Origin: Nonomuraea sp. SYSU D8015
Lineage (GTDB): Bacteria > Actinomycetota > Actinomycetes > Streptosporangiales > Streptosporangiaceae
Reading direction: 5' to 3'
Assembly: GCF_008065375.1 (NCBI RefSeq)
Contig: NZ_VJYI01000023.1
Span: 124,001 to 188,000 of the forward strand
DNA: 64,000 nt
Positions within the stretch are counted from its first letter, which is position 1. Each line of letters begins with the position of its first letter. Made by a program: the position numbers and the translations under genes. A model generated the notes under the pieces. It was given only the letters and a program-made list of their open reading frames with translations. It ran no database searches and was not told where the DNA came from. This document shows, piece after piece, positions 1 through 8,679 of this stretch.

Positions 1-9
1 CCAGCAGGA

Positions 10-231
10 TCACGACGACCGGGTCGCCGGGCCCGCATTTCGCGTGAACTGCTGGTTCTGCCCGCTGGTGCAGGTGTACTGGATCAGGCGGGTGCCGTCG
101 GCGGTGGAACTGCTCGGGACGTCAAGGCATTTGCCGGAGTGTCCGGCGACGATCTGGTAGTAGCCGGTGCCGAGGTCCCGGACCTCCCAGCGCTGGTTGC
201 TGCCGCCGTTGCCGCGGATCGTGCCCAGCAA
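10..231 (-). pseudogene. Ricin-type beta-trefoil lectin fragment
   Basis: The roughly 73 residues read like one repeat of a ricin B-type carbohydrate-binding domain: NQRW, then GYYQIVAGHSGKCLDV, then QNQQF, the usual QxW-type spacing. Such domains sit at the C terminus of secreted glycosidases and proteases. No start codon with a ribosome site is visible; the frame stays open upstream into sequence that no longer resembles a lectin, and the catalytic part is absent. It is therefore best read as the severed C-terminal end of a larger secreted protein. Its 3' side lies at the window edge. Confidence 0.55.
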
Positions 232-306
232 CGGTGTACGGCCGGTCAGCAGCCGGCGGCCGGGGTGTGCGGCAGGCTTCGAGACGAATCACGAGATCTC
301 CCTTTT

Positions 307-1713
307 TCAGGTCGAGGCAAGAGGAGGCTGGTTTCGTCCGCCATCGGGCTCGTCGTCGACGACCAGGGTCTTCATGAGGGTGGTGACGGTCGGCGCCAGG
401 TCGACGTTCCAGATCTCGTCGAGCATCCGGCTGCACCGCGCTGCCGTCGTCAGCGGTTCCACGAGGGCCACGAACTTCTTCTCGAACTGCTCATCGGTCA
501 TCGGCGTCCGGTGGCCGCCGGGGGCGTCGTGGACCTCGCGGACGAGCTTGTCGCCGGAGGTGAGGCGGATGGTGACCCGGTTGGGGATGCGGGTCGGCAG
601 CATCGCCGTGAGAACCGGGTCCTCGCGAACCTCGACGCGGGCCATCAACGCCCCGACGGCGGGGTCGGTGAGCGCGTCCGGATCGTACGAGGACGCCGTC
701 AGTTCCCCGTCGACGAGTGCGCGGGCCACCGTGTACGGGAGGCTGTGGTCGGCGGTCTCGCGGGTGGTGGGGCGCCACTTCTCCGGGTCCTTGCCCAGGA
801 TCGTCCAGCCGATGTGCGTGGTGTCGACGACGATGCGGTCGATCTCGTCGAGGTCGGCGATCTTCTCGCGCAAGGCGAACGCCGCCCACACCGCTGTCTG
901 CATCTCACCGTTGGTCGGCAGCAGTTTGGTGAGCGTCCGGGACACGGCGTACGTGCTGCCGGAGTTGTGCGGAAACTCGAGTGGCTCCAGCACGAAGGAA
1001 TCGCTCACCTGTCGCATGAACCCCATCTCGCCCTCGAAGATCGGCGCGGGTCCGGTGAACCCCTCCCTGGCCAGCCAGGCGGAGAAGACGCCGTTCCTGG
1101 CGGCGTTCGGCGCGGAGGAACCCTTCCACGACGACAGTTCGCCTGCCCGGACCTGGCGCATCGCGATGTGCCCGTTCAGGGCGATGTTGACCGCCTGGGT
1201 GAGCTGTCGAGCCTCCAGGCCCATGAGCTTGCCGGCGGCGAGGGTGGCGGCCACGAGCACGTAGTTCACGTGGTCCCACCCGCGGCGGTAGAGGTTCGCG
1301 GCGTCCTGCAACTGGACCTGCACCTCGTAGGCGAGCGCGATGGCTGTGACGAGGTCCCGGCCGGAGCGCCCTTCGGCCTCGGCAACCGCCAGACATGCCG
1401 CAATGTTGTCGCTGGGATGTCCGGGCTCGAGCCCGAGGTAGCCGTCGTTGAAGTCCAGGTGGCGCACCATCGTTCCGTTGACGAACGTGGCGACGTCCGC
1501 GGTGGCGGTGTGTCTCGCGCCCAGGACCGTCGACGGGCCCGGGGGAAGGGCACGTGCGAGACGTCGCGCGGCGCGGCTGGGCTCGGCGTCGAACGCGCCG
1601 AGCCCGCAACCGAGGGTGTCGACCAGGCGTTGCCGGACCGTGTGGATCGCGTGCTCGCTGAGGTCGTCGAAACGCAGCGCAGCCGCCCAGGTACCCAGGT
1701 CGTCAGCGATCAC
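307..1713 (-). CDS. MmgE/PrpD family protein
   Basis: A 468-residue protein of the MmgE/PrpD family, whose characterised members dehydrate 2-methylcitrate or related hydroxy-acids. Family landmarks are the HLDFND segment (residues 84-89) and GHPSDN (97-102) in the all-helical domain, followed by the mixed lid domain. Length fits the family (about 450-490). The start is a GTG at 1711-1713, overlapping the end of the DUF4387 gene by 11 bp, so the two are probably translationally coupled. It is the last gene of a five-gene leftward operon for an unidentified organic acid. MmgE proteins near AtuA/DUF4387 pairs are rarely assigned, so substrate specificity is unknown. Confidence 0.9.
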   Translation of the reverse strand: MIADDLGTWAAALRFDDLSEHAIHTVRQRLVDTLGCGLGAFDAEPSRAARRLARALPPGPSTVLGARHTATADVATFVNGTMVRHLDFNDGYLGLEPGHPSDNIAACLAVAEAEGRSGRDLVTAIALAYEVQVQLQDAANLYRRGWDHVNYVLVAATLAAGKLMGLEARQLTQAVNIALNGHIAMRQVRAGELSSWKGSSAPNAARNGVFSAWLAREGFTGPAPIFEGEMGFMRQVSDSFVLEPLEFPHNSGSTYAVSRTLTKLLPTNGEMQTAVWAAFALREKIADLDEIDRIVVDTTHIGWTILGKDPEKWRPTTRETADHSLPYTVARALVDGELTASSYDPDALTDPAVGALMARVEVREDPVLTAMLPTRIPNRVTIRLTSGDKLVREVHDAPGGHRTPMTDEQFEKKFVALVEPLTTAARCSRMLDEIWNVDLAPTVTTLMKTLVVDDEPDGGRNQPPLAST

Positions 1714-2038
1714 GGCCGGCCGACTGCCTGATCGGCATGCGCGCGAGAGGGACGTGGTGCTGGCCGGCGTGCATGTCGCGGTCCCGGAGCGATCCCTGGC
1801 CGATGGGGCGCGGGAAGGAGATCTTCACGACGTTCAGCGACGGGATCCGGAACATCTGGACCGTGCTCTCCTCGACCCGGTAGAGCTCGGCGATCACGCG
1901 TTCGTTCAGGAAGGACTCGTCCGCGGCGATCCGGTAGCCGTCGGCGTCGCGCAGGAAGAGCTCCATGGTGACCCAGAACGGGCCCGCGTTCTTGGACCGG
2001 ACCTCGTGGGCGAGGTCCGCCAGGGTGGTCTCAGACAT
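1703..2038 (-). CDS. DUF4387 domain protein, AtuA partner
   Basis: A 111-residue protein beginning MSETTLADLAHEVRSKNAGP, the typical opening of DUF4387. This small domain is found either fused to, or encoded just after, AtuA/DUF1446 proteins. Its ATG lies inside the end of the upstream AtuA gene (8-bp overlap), and its own end overlaps the MmgE start. This tight packing supports a stable AtuA-DUF4387 complex, which is inference. No catalytic residues can be named. The C-terminal tail after RDMHAGQHHVPLARMP is rich in arginine and of unclear significance. Confidence 0.85.
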   Translation of the reverse strand: MSETTLADLAHEVRSKNAGPFWVTMELFLRDADGYRIAADESFLNERVIAELYRVEESTVQMFRIPSLNVVKISFPRPIGQGSLRDRDMHAGQHHVPLARMPIRQSAGRDR

Positions 2039-3413
2039 CGGCGTTCAATCCCATCTCGATGCGGAACAGGCTCGTCGGGTCGGCGCAGTCGACGACATGG
2101 TTCAGCACGAACTCGTACGCCGCGCCGCGCTCGACCTCGGCCGGCGAGGACGCGAACGCGAGGCTCGGCAGGTAGTCCATCGCCGGCGTCGGCAGGTGCA
2201 GCATCAGCGGGTTGGCGACCTTGGCGATCGCCGTGGCCGTCGCCTGGTCGGGCGCGTTGACCAGCAGCATCACGCCCACCTCCCGCGGCGGCCCGGTCTC
2301 GGGCTCGAGGTCGTCCAGCACCGCGTTGTGGCCGTAGAGGCGCAGGTCGAAGGCGTACTCGTCGTGCGCCAGCCCCAGCGTCTGGCCCACCCGCTGCTTG
2401 ATCATCATGCGCATCAGGTCCGCCCAGGCGTCGATGTCGGCGAGGATGAGGGGGTCTCGGATCGCGGTGAACGACATGGTCTCGTAGCCGGTGATCCGGG
2501 CGCCTTCCAGCTTGATCGTGTACTGGTCGGCGACGTGGAACCTCGACCCCTCGACGCGGACGATCCGGTCGTCGACCGCGGTGTACCGCGCGTCCCGGAC
2601 GTCGAGGGTGCCGTCGGGCTCCCGCATCTCGAACGGGTTCGCGCTCTCGTAGAGCATGTGGGCGGCCACCGAGATCGGCGTGCACGACACCGCGGGGTCG
2701 AGCGGTTCGATGGTGAAGCCGTCGGCGTCGATGGTGGCGAGGACTCCGCCCGCGCGCGGGTTGCTGGTGCACTGACCGCCGCACTCGACGATCTTGGCGG
2801 CGTGCCACGTCGGCCCGGCTGGCATGCCTTTCATGAGCGGGTAGGCGGCGGCCACCGCCGTGTCGGTGGCCCGGCCGGCGAGCACCACCTGGGCACCGGC
2901 ACGGAGTGCCGCGACGATCGGTTCGTGGCCCATCGCGCCGACGATGTGGGTGCAGCTTTCAAGGGTCTCGGCCCGCAGCGGTCCCAACGGTGGTAGCGGG
3001 TGGATCCGGCCCGCGTCGAGGTGCTCCTTCAATCCGGCCGCGTCCTGCTCGCTGTAGATCCGGGCGACCTTCAGGTCCAGTCCCTCCTCCGCCATCACCT
3101 CGGCCGCGATCCCGGCGACCCAGTCGACGCCGCTGTCGGTCCCGCTCGTACCGCATGAGCCCACGATGACGGGTATGCCCGCGCTGGACGCGGCCGTCAG
3201 CAGACTGCGCAGATCGCGTGCCACCGCCTTGGCCGTCGTCTTGGGGGTCGCGGAACCGAGGTAGTAGGGGCCGGAGTCCGTTGACCCGGCGTCGATGCTG
3301 ATGACGTCGGCACCCAGGGCGATGCCGCGCTCGATCGTCGCGTGGTCCCAACCTGCGCCGAGCATGCCGCTCGGCGACAGGACCCGGACCGACTTGACGG
3401 GTTCGCTGTCCAT
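2031..3413 (-). CDS. AtuA-family (DUF1446) protein
   Basis: A 460-residue protein of the acyclic terpene utilization AtuA family. Conserved segments are visible: DVISIDAGSTDSGP (36-49) and GSCGTSGTDSG (85-95), then VARIYSEQD and VLAGRATDTA further on. The namesake is required for citronellol/geraniol catabolism in Pseudomonas, but most family members stand in organic-acid clusters and their reaction is not established. It lies 19 nt after the dehydrogenase gene and overlaps the DUF4387 gene, in the same leftward operon. No atuC/atuF-type carboxylase genes are nearby, so a terpene role is not supported here. Confidence 0.88.
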   Translation of the reverse strand: MDSEPVKSVRVLSPSGMLGAGWDHATIERGIALGADVISIDAGSTDSGPYYLGSATPKTTAKAVARDLRSLLTAASSAGIPVIVGSCGTSGTDSGVDWVAGIAAEVMAEEGLDLKVARIYSEQDAAGLKEHLDAGRIHPLPPLGPLRAETLESCTHIVGAMGHEPIVAALRAGAQVVLAGRATDTAVAAAYPLMKGMPAGPTWHAAKIVECGGQCTSNPRAGGVLATIDADGFTIEPLDPAVSCTPISVAAHMLYESANPFEMREPDGTLDVRDARYTAVDDRIVRVEGSRFHVADQYTIKLEGARITGYETMSFTAIRDPLILADIDAWADLMRMMIKQRVGQTLGLAHDEYAFDLRLYGHNAVLDDLEPETGPPREVGVMLLVNAPDQATATAIAKVANPLMLHLPTPAMDYLPSLAFASSPAEVERGAAYEFVLNHVVDCADPTSLFRIEMGLNADV

Positions 3414-3432
3414 GTCCCTCTTTCTCTCGGTG

Positions 3433-4383
3433 TCAGTTCACCGGGAACTGTGCTCGGCCTTCGAGCGCCGCCACGAGTTCCTCGGCCCCTCTGCGCCCTG
3501 CGGCGGCTCGCGCTTCGGCGGTTTGCCCGGCCATGTGGGAGTAGACGACGATGCCGTCGACGCCACGCAACGGGCTGCCAAGCGGAAGCGGCTCCTCGCT
3601 CACGACGTCGAGTGCGGCGCCCGCGATCTGTCCCGCCCGCACGGCCGCGACGAGTGCGTCCTCGTCGACGATGGGACCACGCGCGGTGTTGACCAGCAGC
3701 GCGGTCGGCTTCATCCGCTTGAACGCCGACTCGCCGAGCAGGCCTCGGGTCCGTTCCGTGAGCGCGGTGTGCACCGAGACGTAATCGGCGATGGCCAGCA
3801 GCTCGGGCAGGTCGACGAACCGGACCGAGGGGTCGCTCCGCAGCCGCGGCGGCACGTTGGTGGAGCAGACCACGCTCATGCCGAAGGCGCGAGCCAGCGG
3901 CACCACCGCCCGCGCCGATGCGCCGTAGCCGATGAGTCCGAGGGTCGACCCACGCAGTTCACGTCCGTCCTCACGCGGCCAGGCCCCCTGGGCCACACCG
4001 TGTGCGGACTGCACGAGACGTCGGGCGCCCGCGAGCAACAGACCCATGGTGTACTCGGCGACGGCGTTGGCGTTGATGCCGGGCAGGTTGCTCACGCTGA
4101 TCCCCAGCCGGGCCGCGGCGGCGACGTCGACCGAGTCGTAGCCCACGCCTGTCCGCACGATGACCCTCAGCCTCGGCGCGCGGGCGAGGACGTCGGCCGT
4201 CAACGGTTCGTTGGCCACCAGCGCGGCGTCGATCCCGGCGAGCGCTGCCACGAGCTGCTCGGGGTCGCGCCGACCGACCATGGGCAGGTGCACGGTCTCC
4301 AGCCCGGAGAGTCTCAGGAACTCGTCGACCTCGTCGCCGGGGCGGAGGTAGTCCGTGGTGATCAGCACGCGGGTTGCCGTCAC
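3433..4383 (-). CDS. D-2-hydroxyacid dehydrogenase family protein
   Basis: A 316-residue NAD-dependent 2-hydroxyacid dehydrogenase of the phosphoglycerate/glyoxylate reductase type. The catalytic triad can be placed: R235 in NTARGP, E263 or E264 in SEEPLP, and H283 in YSHMAGQT. The start is the GTG at 4383, because it overlaps the TGA of the MFS gene in a GTGA junction; a longer reading frame upstream lacks family similarity. Unusually, the Rossmann loop is GYGASA (152-158 region) rather than GxGxxG, with Ala at the third glycine position, which may alter cofactor fit. It probably oxidises or reduces a hydroxy acid brought in by the adjacent transporter. Confidence 0.88.
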   Translation of the reverse strand: MTATRVLITTDYLRPGDEVDEFLRLSGLETVHLPMVGRRDPEQLVAALAGIDAALVANEPLTADVLARAPRLRVIVRTGVGYDSVDVAAAARLGISVSNLPGINANAVAEYTMGLLLAGARRLVQSAHGVAQGAWPREDGRELRGSTLGLIGYGASARAVVPLARAFGMSVVCSTNVPPRLRSDPSVRFVDLPELLAIADYVSVHTALTERTRGLLGESAFKRMKPTALLVNTARGPIVDEDALVAAVRAGQIAGAALDVVSEEPLPLGSPLRGVDGIVVYSHMAGQTAEARAAAGRRGAEELVAALEGRAQFPVN

Positions 4384-5660
4384 AGCACACGTCCGGAGGA
4401 AGACCGTCGTTGCAGGGCACTGACGCGCGCGACCGTCAGCACGGCGATGACCGCGATGATCGCGACGTGGATCAGCAGCAGGAACCAGTTCGTCAGGTCG
4501 ACCATGCCGCCGACCACCGCCGGCCCGAGGAAGCCGCCACCCACCCACCCGACGGTATAGAGCCCGGTATAGGTCCCGACCACTCCGTCAGACGGGGCGA
4601 GGTTCCACAGGACGACGACCACGTTGACCAGGAACGAGGACGCACCCGCTGCCGCGACGCACAGACCGACCACCGCACCGGTGGGCGTCTGCACCACGGT
4701 GCCGAGCACCAGGCCGGCCGCGAACACCGCCATCCCGGCCATCATCACGCGCAGCCGGCCGAAGCGCTCCGCGAGCATCGCCACCGGGTAGGCCGCCAGG
4801 ATGAAGGCCACCCCGCTGGGCAGGGTCAGCCCGCCCGCTTCGCCGCGGGACAGGTCCAGCACCTCCATGCCGTACGGCGTGATGAGTGCCCGGGAGGCGG
4901 CCCACGCACCACCGAAGAGGAGGATGGACACGATGAGCAACAACCTGCTGCGGTTCGGATCCCGCACGATGTCGAGCACGACGTCCCGCACCCGCACCCG
5001 CACGTCCGCCGACGCCGTACCCTGCCGCTCGCGGTCCTCCTCCAGTGCCGTCTGGTAGGCCGGGGACCGGCTGTCCCGCAGCTTCGCGGCGAGCAGGACC
5101 ACGGACGCCACCATCAAGACCGCGGGAATCGCGAACGACAACCTCGGAAAGTCGTCGATCATGAAGACGCTGATCAGCGCCGCGACCATCACCGTGAGGC
5201 TCGACGCGATCTTGACCGCCGCGTTGGCCCGGCTCCGGCGCTGCGGCGGGATGAAGTCCGGGAGCAGGGACTCGGCGATGGGCTTGAACGAGTTCGCGAC
5301 CAGCGCGTAGGCGAACATCACCAGGACCAGCAGTGGTAACGCGGCCGCGGCATGCGGGATGGCGAGGAACAGCAGCGCCGCCAACGGCATCCCGACGACG
5401 AGGTACGGGATACGTCTTCCCCATGAGGTACGGGTGTTGTCCGACCGGTTGCCCATCCACGGCTGGATGAAGATGCCGAGCAGGTTGTCCATCCCCATGA
5501 GCAGGCCGATGAGCGCGGCACTGCCGATGTGCTCGCGGAGCAACGGCGGCACCTGCGAGTCGTAGAGGTTCCACGTCGACTCCTGCGCGAAGACCGCCAG
5601 GGAAACGAGGAACGTGATCCGTCCCGCTCGCGCGCGCTGCCCGCGCATCGTCGTCGACAT
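4380..5660 (-). CDS. MFS transporter, SLC45-like
   Basis: A 12-helix major facilitator superfamily protein of about 426 residues. The N-terminal region resembles the sugar/cation symporter (SLC45/GPH-like) branch: QEST near the first helix, then MGMDNLLGIFIQPWMG followed by the loop SDNTRTSWGRRIPY, the family's variant of the GxxxDRxGRR loop. The start at 5660 (MSTTMRGQR) is preferred over one 39 nt upstream because a GGGAAGG ribosome site precedes it. It is the first gene of the leftward operon, so it presumably imports the substrate. Expression is likely controlled by the divergent GntR protein through the palindromes at 5710-5757. Confidence 0.88.
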   Translation of the reverse strand: MSTTMRGQRARAGRITFLVSLAVFAQESTWNLYDSQVPPLLREHIGSAALIGLLMGMDNLLGIFIQPWMGNRSDNTRTSWGRRIPYLVVGMPLAALLFLAIPHAAAALPLLVLVMFAYALVANSFKPIAESLLPDFIPPQRRSRANAAVKIASSLTVMVAALISVFMIDDFPRLSFAIPAVLMVASVVLLAAKLRDSRSPAYQTALEEDRERQGTASADVRVRVRDVVLDIVRDPNRSRLLLIVSILLFGGAWAASRALITPYGMEVLDLSRGEAGGLTLPSGVAFILAAYPVAMLAERFGRLRVMMAGMAVFAAGLVLGTVVQTPTGAVVGLCVAAAGASSFLVNVVVVLWNLAPSDGVVGTYTGLYTVGWVGGGFLGPAVVGGMVDLTNWFLLLIHVAIIAVIAVLTVARVSALQRRSSSGRVL

Positions 5661-5709
5661 TGGACACCTTCCCTTCGCCACTGCTGTTGTGGCGAGCACA
5701 ACGCTACGA

Positions 5710-5757
5710 TTGCTATAGCAAGACGGTCAAGTGACTCAATTTGGTTTTGCCATGGCA
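5710..5757. promoter_or_regulatory. Twin palindromic operator for the GntR regulator
   Basis: Two near-identical palindromes lie in the 111-bp divergent gap between the MFS and GntR genes: TTGCTATAGCAA (5710-5721) and TTGCCATGGCA (5747-5757). Both fit TTGCYATRGCA, and their starts are 37 bp apart. This arrangement fits a dimeric FCD-type GntR repressor controlling both divergent promoters; binding itself is inferred. Confidence 0.65.
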
Positions 5758-5771
5758 GATAGACTGCTCGC

Positions 5772-6515
5772 ATGGCGGATGAGACGTTGAAGGGCCTGAC
5801 TGCCAGCACCTTGGCCGACCGCGCGTACCGCGCCATCCGCGACGCGATCACGATCGGCGAACTACGTCCCGGTCAGAAGGTCACCGAACGGGGGCTCGCC
5901 GAGCGGTTGTCGGTCAGCCCGACGCCGGTGCGCGAGGCCATCCGGCGCCTGGAGCAGGACGGCCTGCTCGAACGAACGGGACCGAGGACGGTGCAGGTGG
6001 CCACGTTCGGCGACGTCGCGATACAGGACCTCGCCGAGGTCGAGGTGGCCCTGCGCGGGATGGTGGCCCGCTTCGCCGCCCGGCACGCGTCCCCGGAGCA
6101 ACTGGACCAGCTCGACGCCATCCTCGACGAAGCCGACGACCTGCTGATCCTCATCAAGCAGCGCCAGAAGGCCGGGCAGGAGCCGTCGCGACACCTTGGC
6201 CGGCTACTCGACGCCATGCAGCGCTTCAACGAGGTCGTCGAGTCCTGCGCCGGCAACCCGGTCCTCGTGCGTCTGCTCGACCAGACCCGGGTGTTCTCGT
6301 GGCCCGAGCGCCGGGCCAAGCTGATCGAACGGATCAGCCACGACGCCGAGTTCGGCCTGCACCGCTACACGAGCCATCGTGCGCTCGTCCGGGCGTTGCG
6401 AGCGCGTGACTCGGCAGCGGCCGAGGCGCTCGTGATCGAGGACGCCCGTGGCGGGCTCGGGGACCTGCTCGCCGCACCCACGACACCGGCGACGGCTTCC
6501 GTCGCCCAGCCCTGA
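5772..6515 (+). CDS. GntR family regulator, FCD subgroup
   Basis: A 247-residue transcription regulator. The N-terminal winged helix (about residues 12-75) contains LADRAYRAIRDAI and RLSVSPTPVREAIRRLEQDG, hallmarks of GntR. The C-terminal helical FCD ligand domain covers about 80-235. The usual metal-ligand signature around D-x2-F-H is here MQRFNE, so the typical metal site seems altered. It diverges from the AtuA operon and has two palindromes in front of it, so it is probably the local repressor responding to the imported organic acid. It converges on the hyuA remnant with only about 24 bp between the stop codons. Confidence 0.9.
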   Translation: MADETLKGLTASTLADRAYRAIRDAITIGELRPGQKVTERGLAERLSVSPTPVREAIRRLEQDGLLERTGPRTVQVATFGDVAIQDLAEVEVALRGMVARFAARHASPEQLDQLDAILDEADDLLILIKQRQKAGQEPSRHLGRLLDAMQRFNEVVESCAGNPVLVRLLDQTRVFSWPERRAKLIERISHDAEFGLHRYTSHRALVRALRARDSAAAEALVIEDARGGLGDLLAAPTTPATASVAQP

Positions 6516-6539
6516 AGGACCATGCCTGGCTGCCTGAGG

Positions 6540-8605
6540 TCAGCGCGCGAGGTCGACGAGGAGTGTCAGATCACGGTCCACTCGGATGCGGCACTCCGGT
6601 CCGAAACAGCACGAGGACTCGCGCTCCTCGAAGACCGCCGGCCCCGTGATCTCCGTTCCCGGTCGCAGGCGGTACCGGTCCCAAACCGTCGCCTGGAGCC
6701 AGCCGTGCCCGGGGAGCCACACGTCGCGTACCCCGCGCCGGGGGTGGCCGGCGACGGGTGCGCATCTCACGGGGATGTCGTGGCCGGGCAGTTGTGCCGA
6801 AAGCCGCCAGTTGACGACTTCTGCAGGTCCGTCGAGGGAGCGACCGAACGTCGCGCGGTAGGCCTCTTCGAATGCGCGGTGGAGGCGTTCGACGTCGGTC
6901 CGGGCGAGGTCCGCTCCAGGGAGCTCGACCTCGATCTCGAACCCCTGTCCCACGTACCGCATGCCGGCTGACCGCCGGGTCCGGATCAGATCCGGACGGT
7001 CCGGTCGCAGCACCGCGGTGGCGTGCGCGGACATCTCGCCGTAGACGGCGGCGACGCGGTCCCACTCGACGTCGGCGAGGGCCGACGGCAGGCTGCGCGC
7101 CTGGTCCACCGTGGGTGCGGCGACGAGGAACCCGTAGGCGGACATGACGCCGGCGCGCATCGGGACGACGATCCGTGCGATCTTCAGCTGCTTCGCCAGA
7201 CCGTACGCGTGCACCGGGCCGGCCCCGCCGAACGCGATGAGGGCGAAGTCGGCGGGGTCCCTGCCGTGCTCGGACAGGTGCATCCGGGCGGCGGCCGCCA
7301 TATTCGCGGTGGCCACCTCGACGATGCCCGATGCGGCGCCGACCCGGTCGAGGCCGAGCGGCCCGGCCAATTCCCGGTCCACCGCCTTGTGGACCTCGGC
7401 GGTCCGCAGCGCCATCTCCCCGCCGAGGAAGGCGGCCGGATCGAGATAGCCGAGCACGAGATCCGCGTCTGTGACAGTCGGATGGTCCCCGCCCCTGCCG
7501 TAGGCGACGGGCCCCGGCACGGACCCGGCGCTGCGCGGGCCGACCTTGAGCAACCCCAGCGAGTCAGGCGCCGCGATCGAGCCGCCACCCGAGCCGATCT
7601 CGATCATGTCGACGACGGTCAGCCTGAACGGCAGCCCCGAGCCCGGCTTGAACTTGTCGACGCGGCCCGCCTCGAAGTCGTGCTTGCGGCGAGGCTCACC
7701 GCCGCCCACGATCGCGATCTTGGCCGTTGTGCCGCCCATGTCGAACGAGACGACATCCGGCTCACCCAACTGGCGTGCCACGGCGGCAGCGGCGATCGCA
7801 CCCGCGGCCGGACCGGACTCGAGCAGGCGGAAGGGAAACGCCTTCGCCTCGTCCAAGGTGGTGACTCCGCCCCCGGACAGCATGACGTGCAGCGGCGCGT
7901 CAATGCCCATGGCGAGCAGGTCGTCACGCAGCGCGTCGAGGTAGCGCACCATCAGCGGTTGCACGTAGGCGTTGAGGCATGCGGTGCTCGCCCGTTCGTA
8001 CTCGCCGATCACGGGAGCGACCGCGCTGGAGATGGTGACCTGCAGCCCCGGGTGTGCCCGCGCGAGCAGCTCCTGCACCCGCCGTTCGTGCTTGTCGTCG
8101 CGGTAGGAGTGCAGCAGGACCACAGCCACCGCTTCGACGCCCTGCTCGAGGAGCTCCCGCGCCTGTGCGAGCACCTCGCCCTCGTCCAACGGCTCCAGCT
8201 CGGTGCCGTCGGCGGCGATGCAGCCCCGCACCCCGCGGCGGAGGTGCCGCGGGACCAGCGGACCGGCCGGGCGGGCGAGGAGATCGGTGGTGTCGAACCG
8301 GATCTCCCGGGCCATCTCCAGGGTGTCGCGGAAACCCTTGGTGGTGAGCAGTCCCACGACGGCGCCGGTGCGCTCGAGCAGTGTGTTGGTCACCAGGGTG
8401 GTGCCGTGCACCACCCCGGCGATGTCACCGGCCGGCGTGGCGGTCTCCGCCAGCAGACGTGCGATGCCCGCGGTGATCGCCTCGTTGGGGGCGTGCGGCG
8501 TGGAGGGCAGTTTGCCGGACCACGTCAGGTTGCGTGCCGGGTCGTGGAGCAGCAGGTCGGTGAACGTGCCGCCGACATCCACCCGATCCGGACCGTGCGG
8601 CTCAT
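6540..8605 (-). pseudogene. HyuA hydantoinase/oxoprolinase subunit, N-terminal frameshift
   Basis: HyuA proteins are the ATP-binding (actin/Hsp70-fold) subunits of 5-oxoprolinase, N-methylhydantoinase or acetone-carboxylase-type enzymes. Almost the full protein is readable: DVGGTFTDLLLHD, SFDMGGTTAKIAI and FGGAGPVHAYGLA. However, the expected opening MSRTVRIG starts at an ATG (8605) behind a GGAG site and is one base out of frame with DVGGTF; the break is near 8583. The only in-frame start is a poorly placed GTG at 8621, giving an aberrant N terminus. Either a real frameshift inactivates the gene or there is a sequencing error. It follows hyuB, which is also broken. Confidence 0.8.
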
Positions 8606-8622
8606 GGATGAGGCTCCTCACT

Positions 8623-8652
8623 CGGGTGGGCGGTCACGTCACGGCCCACCCG
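8623..8652. terminator. Hairpin between hyuB and hyuA
   Basis: A perfect 9-bp stem, CGGGTGGGC (8623-8631) pairing with GCCCACCCG (8644-8652), with a 12-nt loop, lies in the 74-nt gap between the hyuB stop and the hyuA start. There is no T-run. It could be an attenuator, an intra-operon mRNA stability element, or incidental. Confidence 0.4.
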
Positions 8653-8679
8653 TTCACGTTCCGCCGCACGCGGACGGAC

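Noticed and set aside
139..1731. A 530-codon rightward frame opposite MmgE/PrpD
   Set aside because: The opposite strand encodes a full MmgE/PrpD protein; this frame has no family features.
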